Source of the DNA: Paracoccaceae bacterium
GTDB taxonomy: Bacteria; Pseudomonadota; Alphaproteobacteria; Rhodobacterales; Rhodobacteraceae
DNA length: 64,000 nucleotides
Reading direction: 5' to 3'
Assembly (NCBI GenBank): GCA_024742455.1
Contig: JANSYL010000001.1
Location: 124,001 to 188,000 of the forward strand
Part shown: positions 55,186-63,375 of the stretch, one piece after another
Position numbering within the stretch: position 1 is the stretch's first letter
How the letters are laid out: the number at the start of each line of letters is the position of its first letter
The notes under the pieces: model-generated
The model's input: the letters and a program-made list of their open reading frames with translations, nothing else
Told to the model about the DNA's origin: nothing
Databases searched by the model: none
Made by a program: the position numbers and the translations under genes

Positions 55186-55205
55186 CGGAAACCTGCAGGT
55201 TTCCG
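55186..55205. repeat. Perfect 20-bp palindrome, copy 3
   Basis: CGGAAACCTGCAGGTTTCCG, centred on CTGCAG, ending 7 bp before the phnJ stop codon. Confidence 0.9.
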
Positions 55206-55211
55206 CCCCAG

Positions 55212-56060
55212 TCATGCCGCCTGCTCCGCCTGCCGGGACGCGCAGTAATCGGTGTCGGAGCACACGAACATCCGCCCGCCCGCATCATCGACGATCACCT
55301 CGTCGAGATACGTATGCTCGGCCCCGCAGAGCGCGCAGGGATGCGGCGCCTTGGAAGGGTCGAAGGGGTAGTCGTCGAAATCGAGGCTCACCACCTTGGT
55401 ATAGGGCGGCACCGCGTAGATCCGCTGTTCCCGCCCTGCGCCGAACAGCTGCAGGGCCGCGCTTTCCAGTTTGGGGTTGTCGAATTTCGGGATCGGGGAC
55501 GGGTCCATCACATACCGGTCCTCGACCGTCACCGGATAGGCATAGGCGGTGGCGATCTCGCCATGGCGCGCGATGTCCTCGTAGAGCTTCACATGCATCA
55601 GCCCGTAATCCTCCAGCGCATGCATCCGTCGCGTCTCGACCTCGGAGGGTTCGAGGAACCGCAGGGGTTCGGGGATCGGCACCTGGTAGACGAGGATCTG
55701 ATCCTCGGTCAGGGGCGTCTCGGGGATGCGGTGGCGTGTCTGGATGACGGTGGCCTCATTGGTGTGTTCGGTTACCGCGACCTCTGCGACCTTCTGGAAA
55801 AACTTGCGGATCGACACCGCGTTCGTCGTGTCATCGGCGCCCTGGTCGATCACCTTGAACGTATCCTCGGGTGTCAGGCAGGCCGCCGATACCTGCACGC
55901 CACCTGTTCCCCACCCGTAGGGCATTGGCATTTCGCGGCTGGCAAAGGGCACCTGGTAGCCCGGCACCGCGACCCCCTTCAGGATCGCACGTCGGATCAT
56001 CCGCTTGGTCTGTTCGTCGAGATAGGCGAAATTATAGGCGGTTTCCGACGTCTCAGGCAT
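55212..56060 (-). CDS. phnJ: Alpha-D-ribose 1-methylphosphonate 5-phosphate C-P lyase
   Basis: 282 aa. Radical SAM enzyme that cleaves the C-P bond. The C-terminal cysteine cluster reads CALCGAEHTY ... FVCSDTDYC, exactly the C-x2-C-x21-C-x5-C spacing of PhnJ; the last Cys is the thiyl-radical residue and the others bind the 4Fe-4S cluster. The glycine-radical site lies in the N-terminal GWGTGGVQVSAACL. Start at 56060 is preceded by GGAG. Separated from phnI by 357 bp that contain a small gene on the other strand. Confidence 0.96.
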   Translation of the reverse strand: MPETSETAYNFAYLDEQTKRMIRRAILKGVAVPGYQVPFASREMPMPYGWGTGGVQVSAACLTPEDTFKVIDQGADDTTNAVSIRKFFQKVAEVAVTEHTNEATVIQTRHRIPETPLTEDQILVYQVPIPEPLRFLEPSEVETRRMHALEDYGLMHVKLYEDIARHGEIATAYAYPVTVEDRYVMDPSPIPKFDNPKLESAALQLFGAGREQRIYAVPPYTKVVSLDFDDYPFDPSKAPHPCALCGAEHTYLDEVIVDDAGGRMFVCSDTDYCASRQAEQAA

Positions 56061-56217
56061 GAACAGGCTCCAAAAAACGCAAGTCTGTCGAACGGGTTAG
56101 AAAGAGCTTGGCAAGAAAATTGCCCGACTCCCCCAAGGGTTGAGCGATCCTTTCACAGGCCGGGCTACCTCGTGCAGTGTCGGCGGAATGTGAGCCGCAA
56201 GAGCGGAGACCCGTGCC

Positions 56218-56409
56218 ATGATCGAATTCCTGCTGGTGGGCGGCCTTGCCTTCACGATGTTTCTGGGCGTCTTCCTGATGCTTTTGCTGGCCACCCGGCG
56301 CCACCATGGGGACGGGGCGGAAAACACCGCGCGCCGGGCCGAGGTGGTGTTTGCCCGTGTCGAGGCCGATGCCGAGGCGCGGCGCCGCGCGACCCTGCGG
56401 GAACGCTGA
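56218..56409 (+). CDS. Small single-span membrane protein inside the C-P lyase cluster
   Basis: 63 aa, running opposite to the flanking phnI and phnJ genes. Residues 1-25 form one hydrophobic helix (MIEFLLVGGLAFTMFLGVFL), followed by a highly charged tail rich in Arg, Ala and Glu. A GGAG lies about 12 nt before the ATG and third codon positions are strongly G/C, as in the neighbouring real genes. Unrecognised family. It fills the 357-bp gap between phnI and phnJ, where most phn operons have overlapping genes. Confidence 0.6.
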   Translation: MIEFLLVGGLAFTMFLGVFLMLLLATRRHHGDGAENTARRAEVVFARVEADAEARRRATLRER

Positions 56410-56417
56410 AGCCCGGC

Positions 56418-57599
56418 TCATTCGGCCGCCTCAGGCTGCGGGGCAGCCTTCCCGGCAAGCGCTTCGGCCCGGATACGGCGAATGAGTTCCAGCTCGGACT
56501 GGAAATCGACGTAATGGGGCAGCTTGATATGCTCCAGGAATCCCGTCGCCTGCACGTTGTCGCAATGGTAGAGGACGAACTCGGTATCCTGCGCCGGTGC
56601 GCCGGTGTCGTCTTCGCCCAGTTCTTCCCACCGCATCGCCCGGTCGACCAGCGCCATGGAAATCGCCTTGCGCTCGGAATGGCCGAAGACCAAGCCGTAG
56701 CCGCGCGTGAATTGCGGCGGTTCCGATTTCGAGCCGAGGAACTGGTTGACCGTTTCGCATTCGGTCAGCTGCACCTCGCCGACCTCGATCGCGAAACCCA
56801 GTTCCGGGATATCGACCTCCACCGGCACGCGACCCACGCGCAGCTCGCCCACGAAAGGGTGGTTGCGGCCATAGCCACGCTGCGTGGAATAGGCCATCGA
56901 CAGCACGAACCCCTCGTCGCCCCGCGTCAGAGCCTGCAGTTTCAGTGACCGGTCTGAGGGCAAGTCCAGGGGTTCCCGCGTCAGGTCGCGCGGGGTTTCT
57001 TCCCTGAACAGCCCCGCCTGATGCCGCCGCTCCATCTCGGGCAGGACAAACCGGCCTTCGGTCAGATCGACGGGTGCGGCGGCTTTCGGCAGTTCCGGCT
57101 GGATCAGATCCTCGCGTGCCAGGAACTCCGTCACATGGGGTTTCGGCTTCGGATCGGCTTCGGCCTGCGGCGCGCTCTCGGGGGTGTTGCCTTCGGCGGC
57201 CAGCGCGAAATCCAGCAGACGATGCGTGTAATCGAAGGTCGGCCCGAGGATCTGCCCGCCAGGCAGGTCCTTGAAGGTGGCCGAGATGCGCCGGTCACAG
57301 TCCATCGCGCCCGTGTCGACGGGGGTCGACGCACCAAAGCGCGGCAGAGTGGTCCGGTAGGCGCGGATCAGGAACACCGCTTCGATCAGGTCGCCCCGCG
57401 CCTGCTTGATCGCCAGCGCGGCAAGGTCGGGGTCATAGAGCGAACCCTCGGCCATCACCCGGTTCACGGCCAGAGCCAGCTGTTCGCGGATCTGCGCAAG
57501 GCTCAGTTCCGCGATATCGGTATCGCCCCGACGCTCCTCGGCCAGCCAGGCATGGGCATTGTCGATGGCGCGTTCGCCACCCTTGACCGCGACATACAT
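56418..57599 (-). CDS. phnI: C-P lyase core protein PhnI (nucleosidase)
   Basis: 393 aa. Displaces adenine from ATP (with PhnG/H/L) so that ribose-triphosphate is joined to the phosphonate. Starts MYVAVKGGERAIDNAHAWLA as in the family; conserved later blocks AYSTQRGYGRNHPFVGELRVG, FTRGYGLVFGHSERKAISMALVDRA and EFVLYHCDNVQATGFLEHIKLPHYVDFQ. The C-terminal ~25 residues (AEALAGKAAPQPEAAE) are a low-complexity extension. 3 nt after phnH. Confidence 0.95.
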   Translation of the reverse strand: MYVAVKGGERAIDNAHAWLAEERRGDTDIAELSLAQIREQLALAVNRVMAEGSLYDPDLAALAIKQARGDLIEAVFLIRAYRTTLPRFGASTPVDTGAMDCDRRISATFKDLPGGQILGPTFDYTHRLLDFALAAEGNTPESAPQAEADPKPKPHVTEFLAREDLIQPELPKAAAPVDLTEGRFVLPEMERRHQAGLFREETPRDLTREPLDLPSDRSLKLQALTRGDEGFVLSMAYSTQRGYGRNHPFVGELRVGRVPVEVDIPELGFAIEVGEVQLTECETVNQFLGSKSEPPQFTRGYGLVFGHSERKAISMALVDRAMRWEELGEDDTGAPAQDTEFVLYHCDNVQATGFLEHIKLPHYVDFQSELELIRRIRAEALAGKAAPQPEAAE

Positions 57600-57602
57600 G
57601 GC

Positions 57603-58175
57603 CTAGCCCTCCGCCACTCTGGTGCTGCGCGGCAGGCCGGCCAGACGGTCGCCACAGGTGAAATAGCAGTCGTAGCCAAGCGGAAACCGCCGCCGGTTGG
57701 CCTGAAAGGCGGCCGCCTCGGGCAGGCTCAGCCGCGCCTCCGTCTCGATGCCCGGCCCGGTCAGTCGCGCCCCGGTCGCGGTCAGCACGGGCATCTCGAC
57801 AATCAGGGTGGCGGAACGGTCAGGGTATTCGGACGTCCCGGTCCGGTAACGATCCAGCGGGGCCAGCGCAGGCCAGGTGCCCAGCGCGAAATCCGCATCA
57901 TCGGCGCGGACCAGCCGGGCGCCGGTGTGAAACCGCACCCAGTCGCGCAGCGCCTCGGCGTCATGGTCCCCGGCCAGATGCAGCCCCGTGGTCCCGTCGC
58001 ACAGCGTCAGCAGCAGAACACCGGCAGCCATCGAACAAGGCGCGGGCGGCGCGGCGCCGGTGACGGTTTCGATCCGGCCCGGACGCGCCAGCGCCTGCAA
58101 GGCGGCGCGAAAGGCGCGGGCGGCGTCGCGGGGCGGGTCAGCAAAGCCACCGGTCAGGGTATCGGTGTCCATCAT
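57603..58175 (-). CDS. phnH: C-P lyase core protein PhnH
   Basis: 190 aa. Pseudo-PLP-transferase fold subunit of the PhnGHIJ core. Typical start TDTLTGGFADPPRDAARAFR and C-terminus AFQANRRRFPLGYDCYFTCGDRLAGLPRSTRV. ATG overlaps the phnG stop (ATGA). Confidence 0.94.
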   Translation of the reverse strand: MMDTDTLTGGFADPPRDAARAFRAALQALARPGRIETVTGAAPPAPCSMAAGVLLLTLCDGTTGLHLAGDHDAEALRDWVRFHTGARLVRADDADFALGTWPALAPLDRYRTGTSEYPDRSATLIVEMPVLTATGARLTGPGIETEARLSLPEAAAFQANRRRFPLGYDCYFTCGDRLAGLPRSTRVAEG

Positions 58176-58642
58176 CCCTCTCCCCGCACCATGGTGAAGA
58201 ATTCGACCCTGGTGGCCGCCGCCTTGCGCGCCCGGGTTTCACGCCGCGCCTCGGCGGTGGCGCGCAGCGGGGCCAGCACACCGTCCTCCAGCGCCGCCCC
58301 CTCACCTGCCTCGAACAGCGCATCGATCAGCGCCACGATGCGGGCGGCGCCCTTGTCGCGCCCCTGCACGGTGCCATGCCCGACCGCGCCCCCGTCCAAC
58401 CGCAGGGTGCAGCGCGTGACCGTCATTTCCCCGAGATTAAAGGCTGCGCCCACGGCGCCGGCGCGCCCCCTGACCATCACCGTTCCGATCTCGGGCGGGC
58501 GCAGATCGGCATGGGCAGGGGCAAGCCCCGTACCCGCCCAGAGCGCGGTCAATTGCGCCGGGTCCGCCTTGGCCAGAAGCGACAGCCGTTCCTGTCGCGC
58601 CGCCTGAGCGGGAGAGAGAGTGGTAGGGGCGGTCACAGACAT
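58172..58642 (-). CDS. phnG: C-P lyase core protein PhnG
   Basis: 156 aa. Blocks PPEIGTVMVRGRAGAVGAAF, FNLGEMTVTRCTLRL and GHGTVQGRDKGAARIVALIDAL are diagnostic. First gene of the leftward C-P lyase genes; its promoter region overlaps the inverted repeat at 58648-58683. Confidence 0.94.
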   Translation of the reverse strand: MSVTAPTTLSPAQAARQERLSLLAKADPAQLTALWAGTGLAPAHADLRPPEIGTVMVRGRAGAVGAAFNLGEMTVTRCTLRLDGGAVGHGTVQGRDKGAARIVALIDALFEAGEGAALEDGVLAPLRATAEARRETRARKAAATRVEFFTMVRGEG

Positions 58643-58647
58643 CTTGC

Positions 58648-58683
58648 GGATTTGTCGGTTTATTTATACAACTAGACAAATCC
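58648..58683. promoter_or_regulatory. Likely PhnF operator in the phnG-phnF divergent region
   Basis: Perfect 9-bp inverted repeat GGATTTGTC / GACAAATCC with an 18-bp AT-rich centre that contains TATAAA on the minus strand, a plausible phnG -10. It is the only AT-rich block in this 97-bp gap. GntR-family PhnF regulators bind such dyads; the match to this protein is inferred from position. Confidence 0.65.
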
Positions 58684-58739
58684 TTACGCGGCCGCCCCTG
58701 AGTCGGCAACGCCCGTTTCATGAAGTTTCGGTGACACCC

Positions 58740-59477
58740 ATGGCCCGCCCCGCCCTTTGGACCACGATTCATCACCGGCTCAGCAGCGAGATCGCCGCCG
58801 GTCATTATGCCCCCGGCGACCGGCTGCCGACCGAGGCGGAACTGTCGGCGCGTTTCGGCGTCAACCGCCACACCGTGCGCCGTGCGCTGCAGGCGCTGGC
58901 CGAAACCGGTACCGTGATCGCACGGCGCGGCGCGGGCGTTTTCGTGCAGCACAAGCCGACCCGTTACCCGATCGGCAAACGCGTGCGCTTTCACCGGTCA
59001 CTGCAGGCGGCGGGCCATGTGCCGGAAAAGCGGGTGCTGATGCTGGCGACGCGACCAGCGGATGCGCGCGAGGCACAGGCGCTGGCCCTGTCCGAAGGGG
59101 AAATGGTGCATCTCTACGAAGGGCTGTCGCTGTCCGATAGCGCGCCGATTGCCTTTTTCCGGTCGGCCTTCCCCGCCGCGCGGTTTCCGGGCCTTCCGGA
59201 AGCGCTGCGCGCCGATCCGTCAGTCACGGCGGGTTTCGCCGCGCATGGCCTGGCCGATTATACCCGCGCCTGGACGGAGGTGACCGCGAAATCCGCCGAC
59301 CCGGCGCTGGCAGGCCACCTGTCGATCCCGCCCGGCGCACCGGTCCTGCGCAGCGTGGGCGTGAATATCGACGCCGACGACCGTCCGGTCGAATACGGCC
59401 GCACCTATTTCGCAGGCGACCGGGTGACGCTGAATTTCGGCGGAGATGACCCGGCGCATGAAGCGAGACCGGAATAG
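58740..59477 (+). CDS. phnF: GntR/HutC-family phosphonate regulator
   Basis: 245 aa from ATG 58740; an upstream frame (58620) crosses the operator and is rejected. N-terminal winged HTH: HRLSSEIAAGHYAPGDRLPTEAELSARFGVNRHTVRRALQ (about 10-49). C-terminal UTRA ligand domain: YEGLSLSDSAPIAFFRSAFP ... VEYGRTYFAGDRVTLNF. Divergent from phnG, probably represses the lyase genes until a phosphonate or intermediate binds. Confidence 0.9.
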   Translation: MARPALWTTIHHRLSSEIAAGHYAPGDRLPTEAELSARFGVNRHTVRRALQALAETGTVIARRGAGVFVQHKPTRYPIGKRVRFHRSLQAAGHVPEKRVLMLATRPADAREAQALALSEGEMVHLYEGLSLSDSAPIAFFRSAFPAARFPGLPEALRADPSVTAGFAAHGLADYTRAWTEVTAKSADPALAGHLSIPPGAPVLRSVGVNIDADDRPVEYGRTYFAGDRVTLNFGGDDPAHEARPE

Positions 59478-59553
59478 GCGGAATACTGCAAAGCAGGGTC
59501 ACGTCCGAAACCGTGCTCAAGTCGCCGGAAGGGCGGTAGCGCGAAAATGGGAC

Positions 59554-59630
<77 letters not shown>

Positions 59631-59879
59631 GTGCGGCAGCGGTATACCGATGGTGGCGCCGCCTTACAATCGGAAAGCGCGGTGGGACATGGGACGGCCC
59701 CTGGCAACCTATCCGATGGGAAAAGCCGGGTCTGGCCATTGACCTGAGCCTCACAAGATGCATGTTTGCGACATGGATGTTCTGTAAACGACATTTCCGC
59801 CGGCGACTTTCGCGGCGCAATACCCCTTGGGGGGTCCATGCGTTCACCACTGACATCCAGAAACACCACCACAGGCATC

Positions 59880-61022
59880 ATGCAGCACCAGATCGTTCCC
59901 GCCGTTCCGGCCAAAACCCGTCCGAAACCGTTCAAACGGGTGGCCGTGCTTGGTGCGGGCGCATGGGGCACGGCGGTGGCCGCGACCTTCGCCAAGGCCG
60001 GGGTGCCGACGCGCATCTGGGGCCGGGATGGGCGTGTCTGCGACACCATCAACGCGACCGGGCAGAACCCGCGCTATCTGCCCGACGTGCCGCTGCCCGG
60101 ATCGCTCAGGGCCATGGCCGACATGGAAGCGGCGGTTGAGGGGGCCGGTGCCGTGGCGATTGTCGTGCCCTCGCGTTCCGTGCGCAGCCTTGCACGGCAA
60201 CTGGCCGAATACCTGCCCGCCGATGTGCCGGTCGCCGTCTGCGCAAAGGGGATCGAGGCCGAAACCGGCCTGTTGATGACGCAGGTCGCCGAAGAGGAAC
60301 TGGGTGGCAACCCCGTGGGCTGTGTCTCTGGCCCGACCTTCGCCGCGGAAACCGCGCTTGGCCATCCGACGGCAGCGACCGTCGCCTTTCCCTTCACCCA
60401 TCGCGACCGGCTGGACCCCGATGCCAGCCCCGCCGTGCGCATGGCGGTGTCGCTGTCGACCGAAAGCTTCCGCGCCTATGTCTCGGACGATCTGGTGGGG
60501 GTAGAAATCGGCGGCGCGGTCAAGAACGTCATCGCCATCGCCTGCGGGATGATGACCGGCGCAGGTTTCGCCGAAAATACCCGCGCCGCCTTGATCACCC
60601 GCGGCATCGACGAGATGAAGGCCCTGGCCGAGGCATTGGGCGGGCGGCGCGAGACCGTCACCGGCCTGTCTGGCATGGGCGATCTGACGCTGACCTGTTC
60701 CAGCCCCACCTCACGCAACATGGCGCTTGGCCTGCAACTGGGCCGGGGCACGCCCCGTGATGCCTGTTTCGACGGCAGGCCGGTGGTGGTGGAAGGCGAG
60801 ATGAACGCGCGGTCCGTGACCGACCTGGCCCGTCGTGTCGGGGTGTCCATGCCCATCGCCGAGGCGGTGCGATCGGTCCTGCATGAGGGCGCCGATCTGG
60901 GCGCCACCTTCGCCGCGCTCTGGGCGCGGCCCATCGAGGCCGAGCCGCGCGCGCTCGACCTGTCCTTCGACCACCCGGCCTCGGCCGGGGCCATCCGCCA
61001 ACTTGCAGAAAGGTTTTCATGA
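59880..61022 (+). CDS. gpsA: NAD(P)H-dependent glycerol-3-phosphate dehydrogenase
   Basis: 380 aa from Met at 59880; an ATG at 59838 has a stronger GGGGGG upstream, and the frame opens at 59766, so the true start is uncertain. Makes sn-glycerol-3-phosphate from DHAP. Rossmann motif VAVLGAGAWGTAVAATFAKAG, CAKGIEAETG, SGPTFAAETALGHPTA, catalytic Lys in EIGGAVKNVIAIACGM, and LSGMGDLTLTCSSPTSRN. Here it is the first gene of an operon with ggpS: its product is the acceptor for glucosylglycerol-phosphate synthesis. Stop overlaps the next ATG. Confidence 0.93.
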   Translation: MQHQIVPAVPAKTRPKPFKRVAVLGAGAWGTAVAATFAKAGVPTRIWGRDGRVCDTINATGQNPRYLPDVPLPGSLRAMADMEAAVEGAGAVAIVVPSRSVRSLARQLAEYLPADVPVAVCAKGIEAETGLLMTQVAEEELGGNPVGCVSGPTFAAETALGHPTAATVAFPFTHRDRLDPDASPAVRMAVSLSTESFRAYVSDDLVGVEIGGAVKNVIAIACGMMTGAGFAENTRAALITRGIDEMKALAEALGGRRETVTGLSGMGDLTLTCSSPTSRNMALGLQLGRGTPRDACFDGRPVVVEGEMNARSVTDLARRVGVSMPIAEAVRSVLHEGADLGATFAALWARPIEAEPRALDLSFDHPASAGAIRQLAERFS

Positions 61023-61804
61023 CGCAGCCGACCCAATCCGCAGCCACCCCCGACCTGTCCACCAAGCCGCTGGTGCTGGCCACCGATCTCGACGGAACGT
61101 TTCTCGGCGGGTCGGACGAGGCCCGCCGCAGGCTCTATGACTGGATCGAGGGCAACCGTGCCGAGGTCGGGCTGATCTTCGTGACCGGGCGCGACCCGGG
61201 CTTTGTCCGCACGCTGACGCGCAAGCATGGCGTGCCGAAACCCGATTACGTGGTGGGCGATGTGGGCACCACCATCGCCTCGGTCGATGACGACCACCTG
61301 CTGGCCCCGATCGCCGAACTCGAGGCCGAGATCGCCGCCGCCTGGGGCAATGCCAGCGCCCGGGTGCAGGCCGCGCTGCACCGGGTGCCGGGGCTGCGGC
61401 TGCAATCGACCGGGTTCCGTTACCGGGTCAGCTATGACATGGACCCCGACCGGTTCGACCCCGCCGCCCATGACATCGTGGCCGATATGGGGCTCGACGC
61501 GCTGGTCTCGGCCGACCGTTTCTTCGACGTTCTGCCAAGGGGTGTCAGCAAGGGGCCATCTCTGTTGCGCCTGCTTGCCCATCTGGGCGTGCCCAATGAC
61601 CGCTGCCTTGTGGCCGGTGACACGCTGAACGACCTGTCGATGCTGGCCCTTGGCCTGCCCGCCGTCGCCGTCGGCAATTCCGAGCCGGCATTGCTCGAGG
61701 CGCTGAAGGGCCAGGACCATGTCCATTTCGCAGGCGGTGAAGGCGCGGCGGGCATCGCCGAGGCGATCCTGGCCTTCGACGCGCTCCGCCGCGCCGCAGC
61801 CTGA
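61019..61804 (+). CDS. HAD-IIB phosphatase, probable glucosylglycerol-phosphate phosphatase
   Basis: 261 aa. HAD motif I VLATDLDGTFLGG (nucleophile first Asp), motif II Thr in LIFVTGRDPGFV, Lys in PRGVSKGPSLLRLL and motif IV LVAGDTLNDLSM. Cap type IIB, like sucrose-phosphate phosphatase. It begins within the gpsA stop (ATGA) and ends 12 nt before ggpS. In some Pseudomonas an HAD domain is fused to the N-terminus of GgpS (GgpPS); this gene looks like that domain as a separate protein. Confidence 0.8.
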   Translation: MTQPTQSAATPDLSTKPLVLATDLDGTFLGGSDEARRRLYDWIEGNRAEVGLIFVTGRDPGFVRTLTRKHGVPKPDYVVGDVGTTIASVDDDHLLAPIAELEAEIAAAWGNASARVQAALHRVPGLRLQSTGFRYRVSYDMDPDRFDPAAHDIVADMGLDALVSADRFFDVLPRGVSKGPSLLRLLAHLGVPNDRCLVAGDTLNDLSMLALGLPAVAVGNSEPALLEALKGQDHVHFAGGEGAAGIAEAILAFDALRRAAA

Positions 61805-61816
61805 GCAGACGCGCCC

Positions 61817-63298
61817 ATGCCCTCGGATCTCGTCATCGTCTATCACCGCCAGCCCTATGAGGAGGTCGAGGAAGACGGCCGTATCGTGCTGAAGGAAAAC
61901 AGCAGCCCCAACGGCATCGTGCCGACGCTGAAAAGCTTTTTCGGCGCGGTCGATCACGGGGCCTGGATCGCGTGGAAACTGGCCGAGGACCCGTCGAACC
62001 CCGATTTCGAACAGGTGATCGAGGTCGAGGATGATTACGGGACCTATTCAGTGTCGCGCCTGCCGCTGTCCCCCCATCAGGTGCGAGAGTTCTACCACGT
62101 CACATCCAAGGAAGCGTTCTGGCCGATCCTGCACAGTTTCAAGGAACGCTACAATTACGACCCTGTCGACTGGCCCAATTTCCGTGAGGTGAACTGGACC
62201 TTCGCCGAGGCGGCCGCGGCCGAGGCGGCCGAGGGCGCATTGGTCTGGGTGCACGATTATAATCTCTGGCTGGTGCCGGGATATCTGCGCAAGCTGCGCC
62301 CCGATCTGCGCATTGCCTTCTTCCACCACACGCCCTTCCCCGCCGCCGACGCGTTCAACGTGCTGCCCTGGCGCAAGGAGATCATCGAAAGCCTTCTGGC
62401 CTGCGACGATATCGGCTTTCACATCCCGCGTTTCGCGGCCAATTTCGTCTCGGCCGCGCGCAGCCTGTTCGACATCGACGCGGTCGAACGCGAACCGGTG
62501 CCCGGGAAATGGCTGTCCGAGGGAACGGCATTGATGGAACGCACGATGCCCGTGCGGCTGACCCATGGCGATCGCAGCGTGTCGGTCAGCGTGACGCCGG
62601 TGGGCGTCGATGTGGCATATATCGAGGACAACGCCAGGTCCGATGATGCCGCCAGGCTGACCGCCGAAATCAGAGAGGAACTGGGCGACACGAAGCTGAT
62701 CCTGTCAGTCGGGCGCACCGATTACACCAAGGGCGGGATCGAGCAACTGGCCAGTTTCGAACGGGTGCTGGAGGACAACCCGGACCTCATCGGCAAGGTC
62801 CGCCTGATGCATGTCTCGGTGCCCGCCAACCGCAACATGGCCGTCTACGAAAACATCCAGAACGAAATCGAACAGACGGCGGGCCGCATAAACGGCCGCT
62901 TCGGATCGCTGGACTGGCAGCCGATCGCCCTGATCTCACGCGCGATCCCTTTCGTGGAACTGGTATCCTATTACCGGGCTGCCGATGTTGCCTGGATCAC
63001 GCCGCTGGCCGACGGGATGAACCTGGTGTGCAAGGAATTCGTCGCGGCCCGCGTCGATGGCGACGGTGTGCTGGTGCTGTCGGAATTCGCGGGTGCCGCG
63101 GTGGAACTGGGCAGCGCGGTCCTGACCAACCCGTTTTCGAACCGGTCCATGGACAGCGCCATCGTCTCGGCGCTGGAGATGCCCGAATACGAACGCCGCA
63201 CCCGCATGGCTAGCCTGCGCGAGGTGGTGCATGGCAACACCGTGCGCGACTGGCGGCCCGGACGGCTGAGCATAAGAAAACCCGGGGTCGCCGCGTGA
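61817..63298 (+). CDS. ggpS: Glucosylglycerol-phosphate synthase
   Basis: 493 aa, GT20 family. Transfers glucose from ADP-glucose to glycerol-3-phosphate. The N-terminus LVIVYHRQPYEEVEEDGRI and ENSSPNGIVPTLKSFFG is GgpS-type, distinct from trehalose-6-phosphate synthases (which begin with SNR and a GGL loop). Other conserved blocks: VWVHDYNLWLVPGYL, IAFFHHTPFPAADAFNVLPWR, GFHIPRFAANF, LSVGRTDYTKGG, DGMNLVCKEFVAAR. Product after dephosphorylation is the compatible solute glucosylglycerol, pointing to a salt-exposed lifestyle. Confidence 0.93.
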   Translation: MPSDLVIVYHRQPYEEVEEDGRIVLKENSSPNGIVPTLKSFFGAVDHGAWIAWKLAEDPSNPDFEQVIEVEDDYGTYSVSRLPLSPHQVREFYHVTSKEAFWPILHSFKERYNYDPVDWPNFREVNWTFAEAAAAEAAEGALVWVHDYNLWLVPGYLRKLRPDLRIAFFHHTPFPAADAFNVLPWRKEIIESLLACDDIGFHIPRFAANFVSAARSLFDIDAVEREPVPGKWLSEGTALMERTMPVRLTHGDRSVSVSVTPVGVDVAYIEDNARSDDAARLTAEIREELGDTKLILSVGRTDYTKGGIEQLASFERVLEDNPDLIGKVRLMHVSVPANRNMAVYENIQNEIEQTAGRINGRFGSLDWQPIALISRAIPFVELVSYYRAADVAWITPLADGMNLVCKEFVAARVDGDGVLVLSEFAGAAVELGSAVLTNPFSNRSMDSAIVSALEMPEYERRTRMASLREVVHGNTVRDWRPGRLSIRKPGVAA

Positions 63299-63330
63299 CG
63301 TGAGATACGTCTGTGGCGACGGGGATCGGG

Positions 63331-63375
63331 TGGTGCCCCCACACGGACTCGAACCGCGGACCTACTGATTACAAA
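63331..63375 (-). other. 3' remnant of tRNA-Thr (TGT): attachment-site half
   Basis: On the minus strand, 45 nt correspond to the 3' part of tRNA-Thr: anticodon loop from TTTGTAA, the TCAGT stem strand, the variable loop, T-arm with GTTCGAGTC, acceptor 3' strand TGGGGGC, and ACCA. The 5' half (acceptor 5' strand, D-arm) is absent; the sequence beyond 63376 is AT-rich and unrelated. This is what integration by a tyrosine recombinase into a tRNA 3' end leaves at one junction, with the intact tRNA expected at the far end of the element. Confidence 0.85.

Noticed and set aside
57021-58607. 528-codon rightward frame over phnI, phnH and phnG
   Set aside because: Shadow of three well-defined phn genes.
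60476-61957. 493-codon leftward frame over gpsA and the HAD phosphatase
   Set aside because: Shadow frame without domains; rightward genes have full catalytic motifs.
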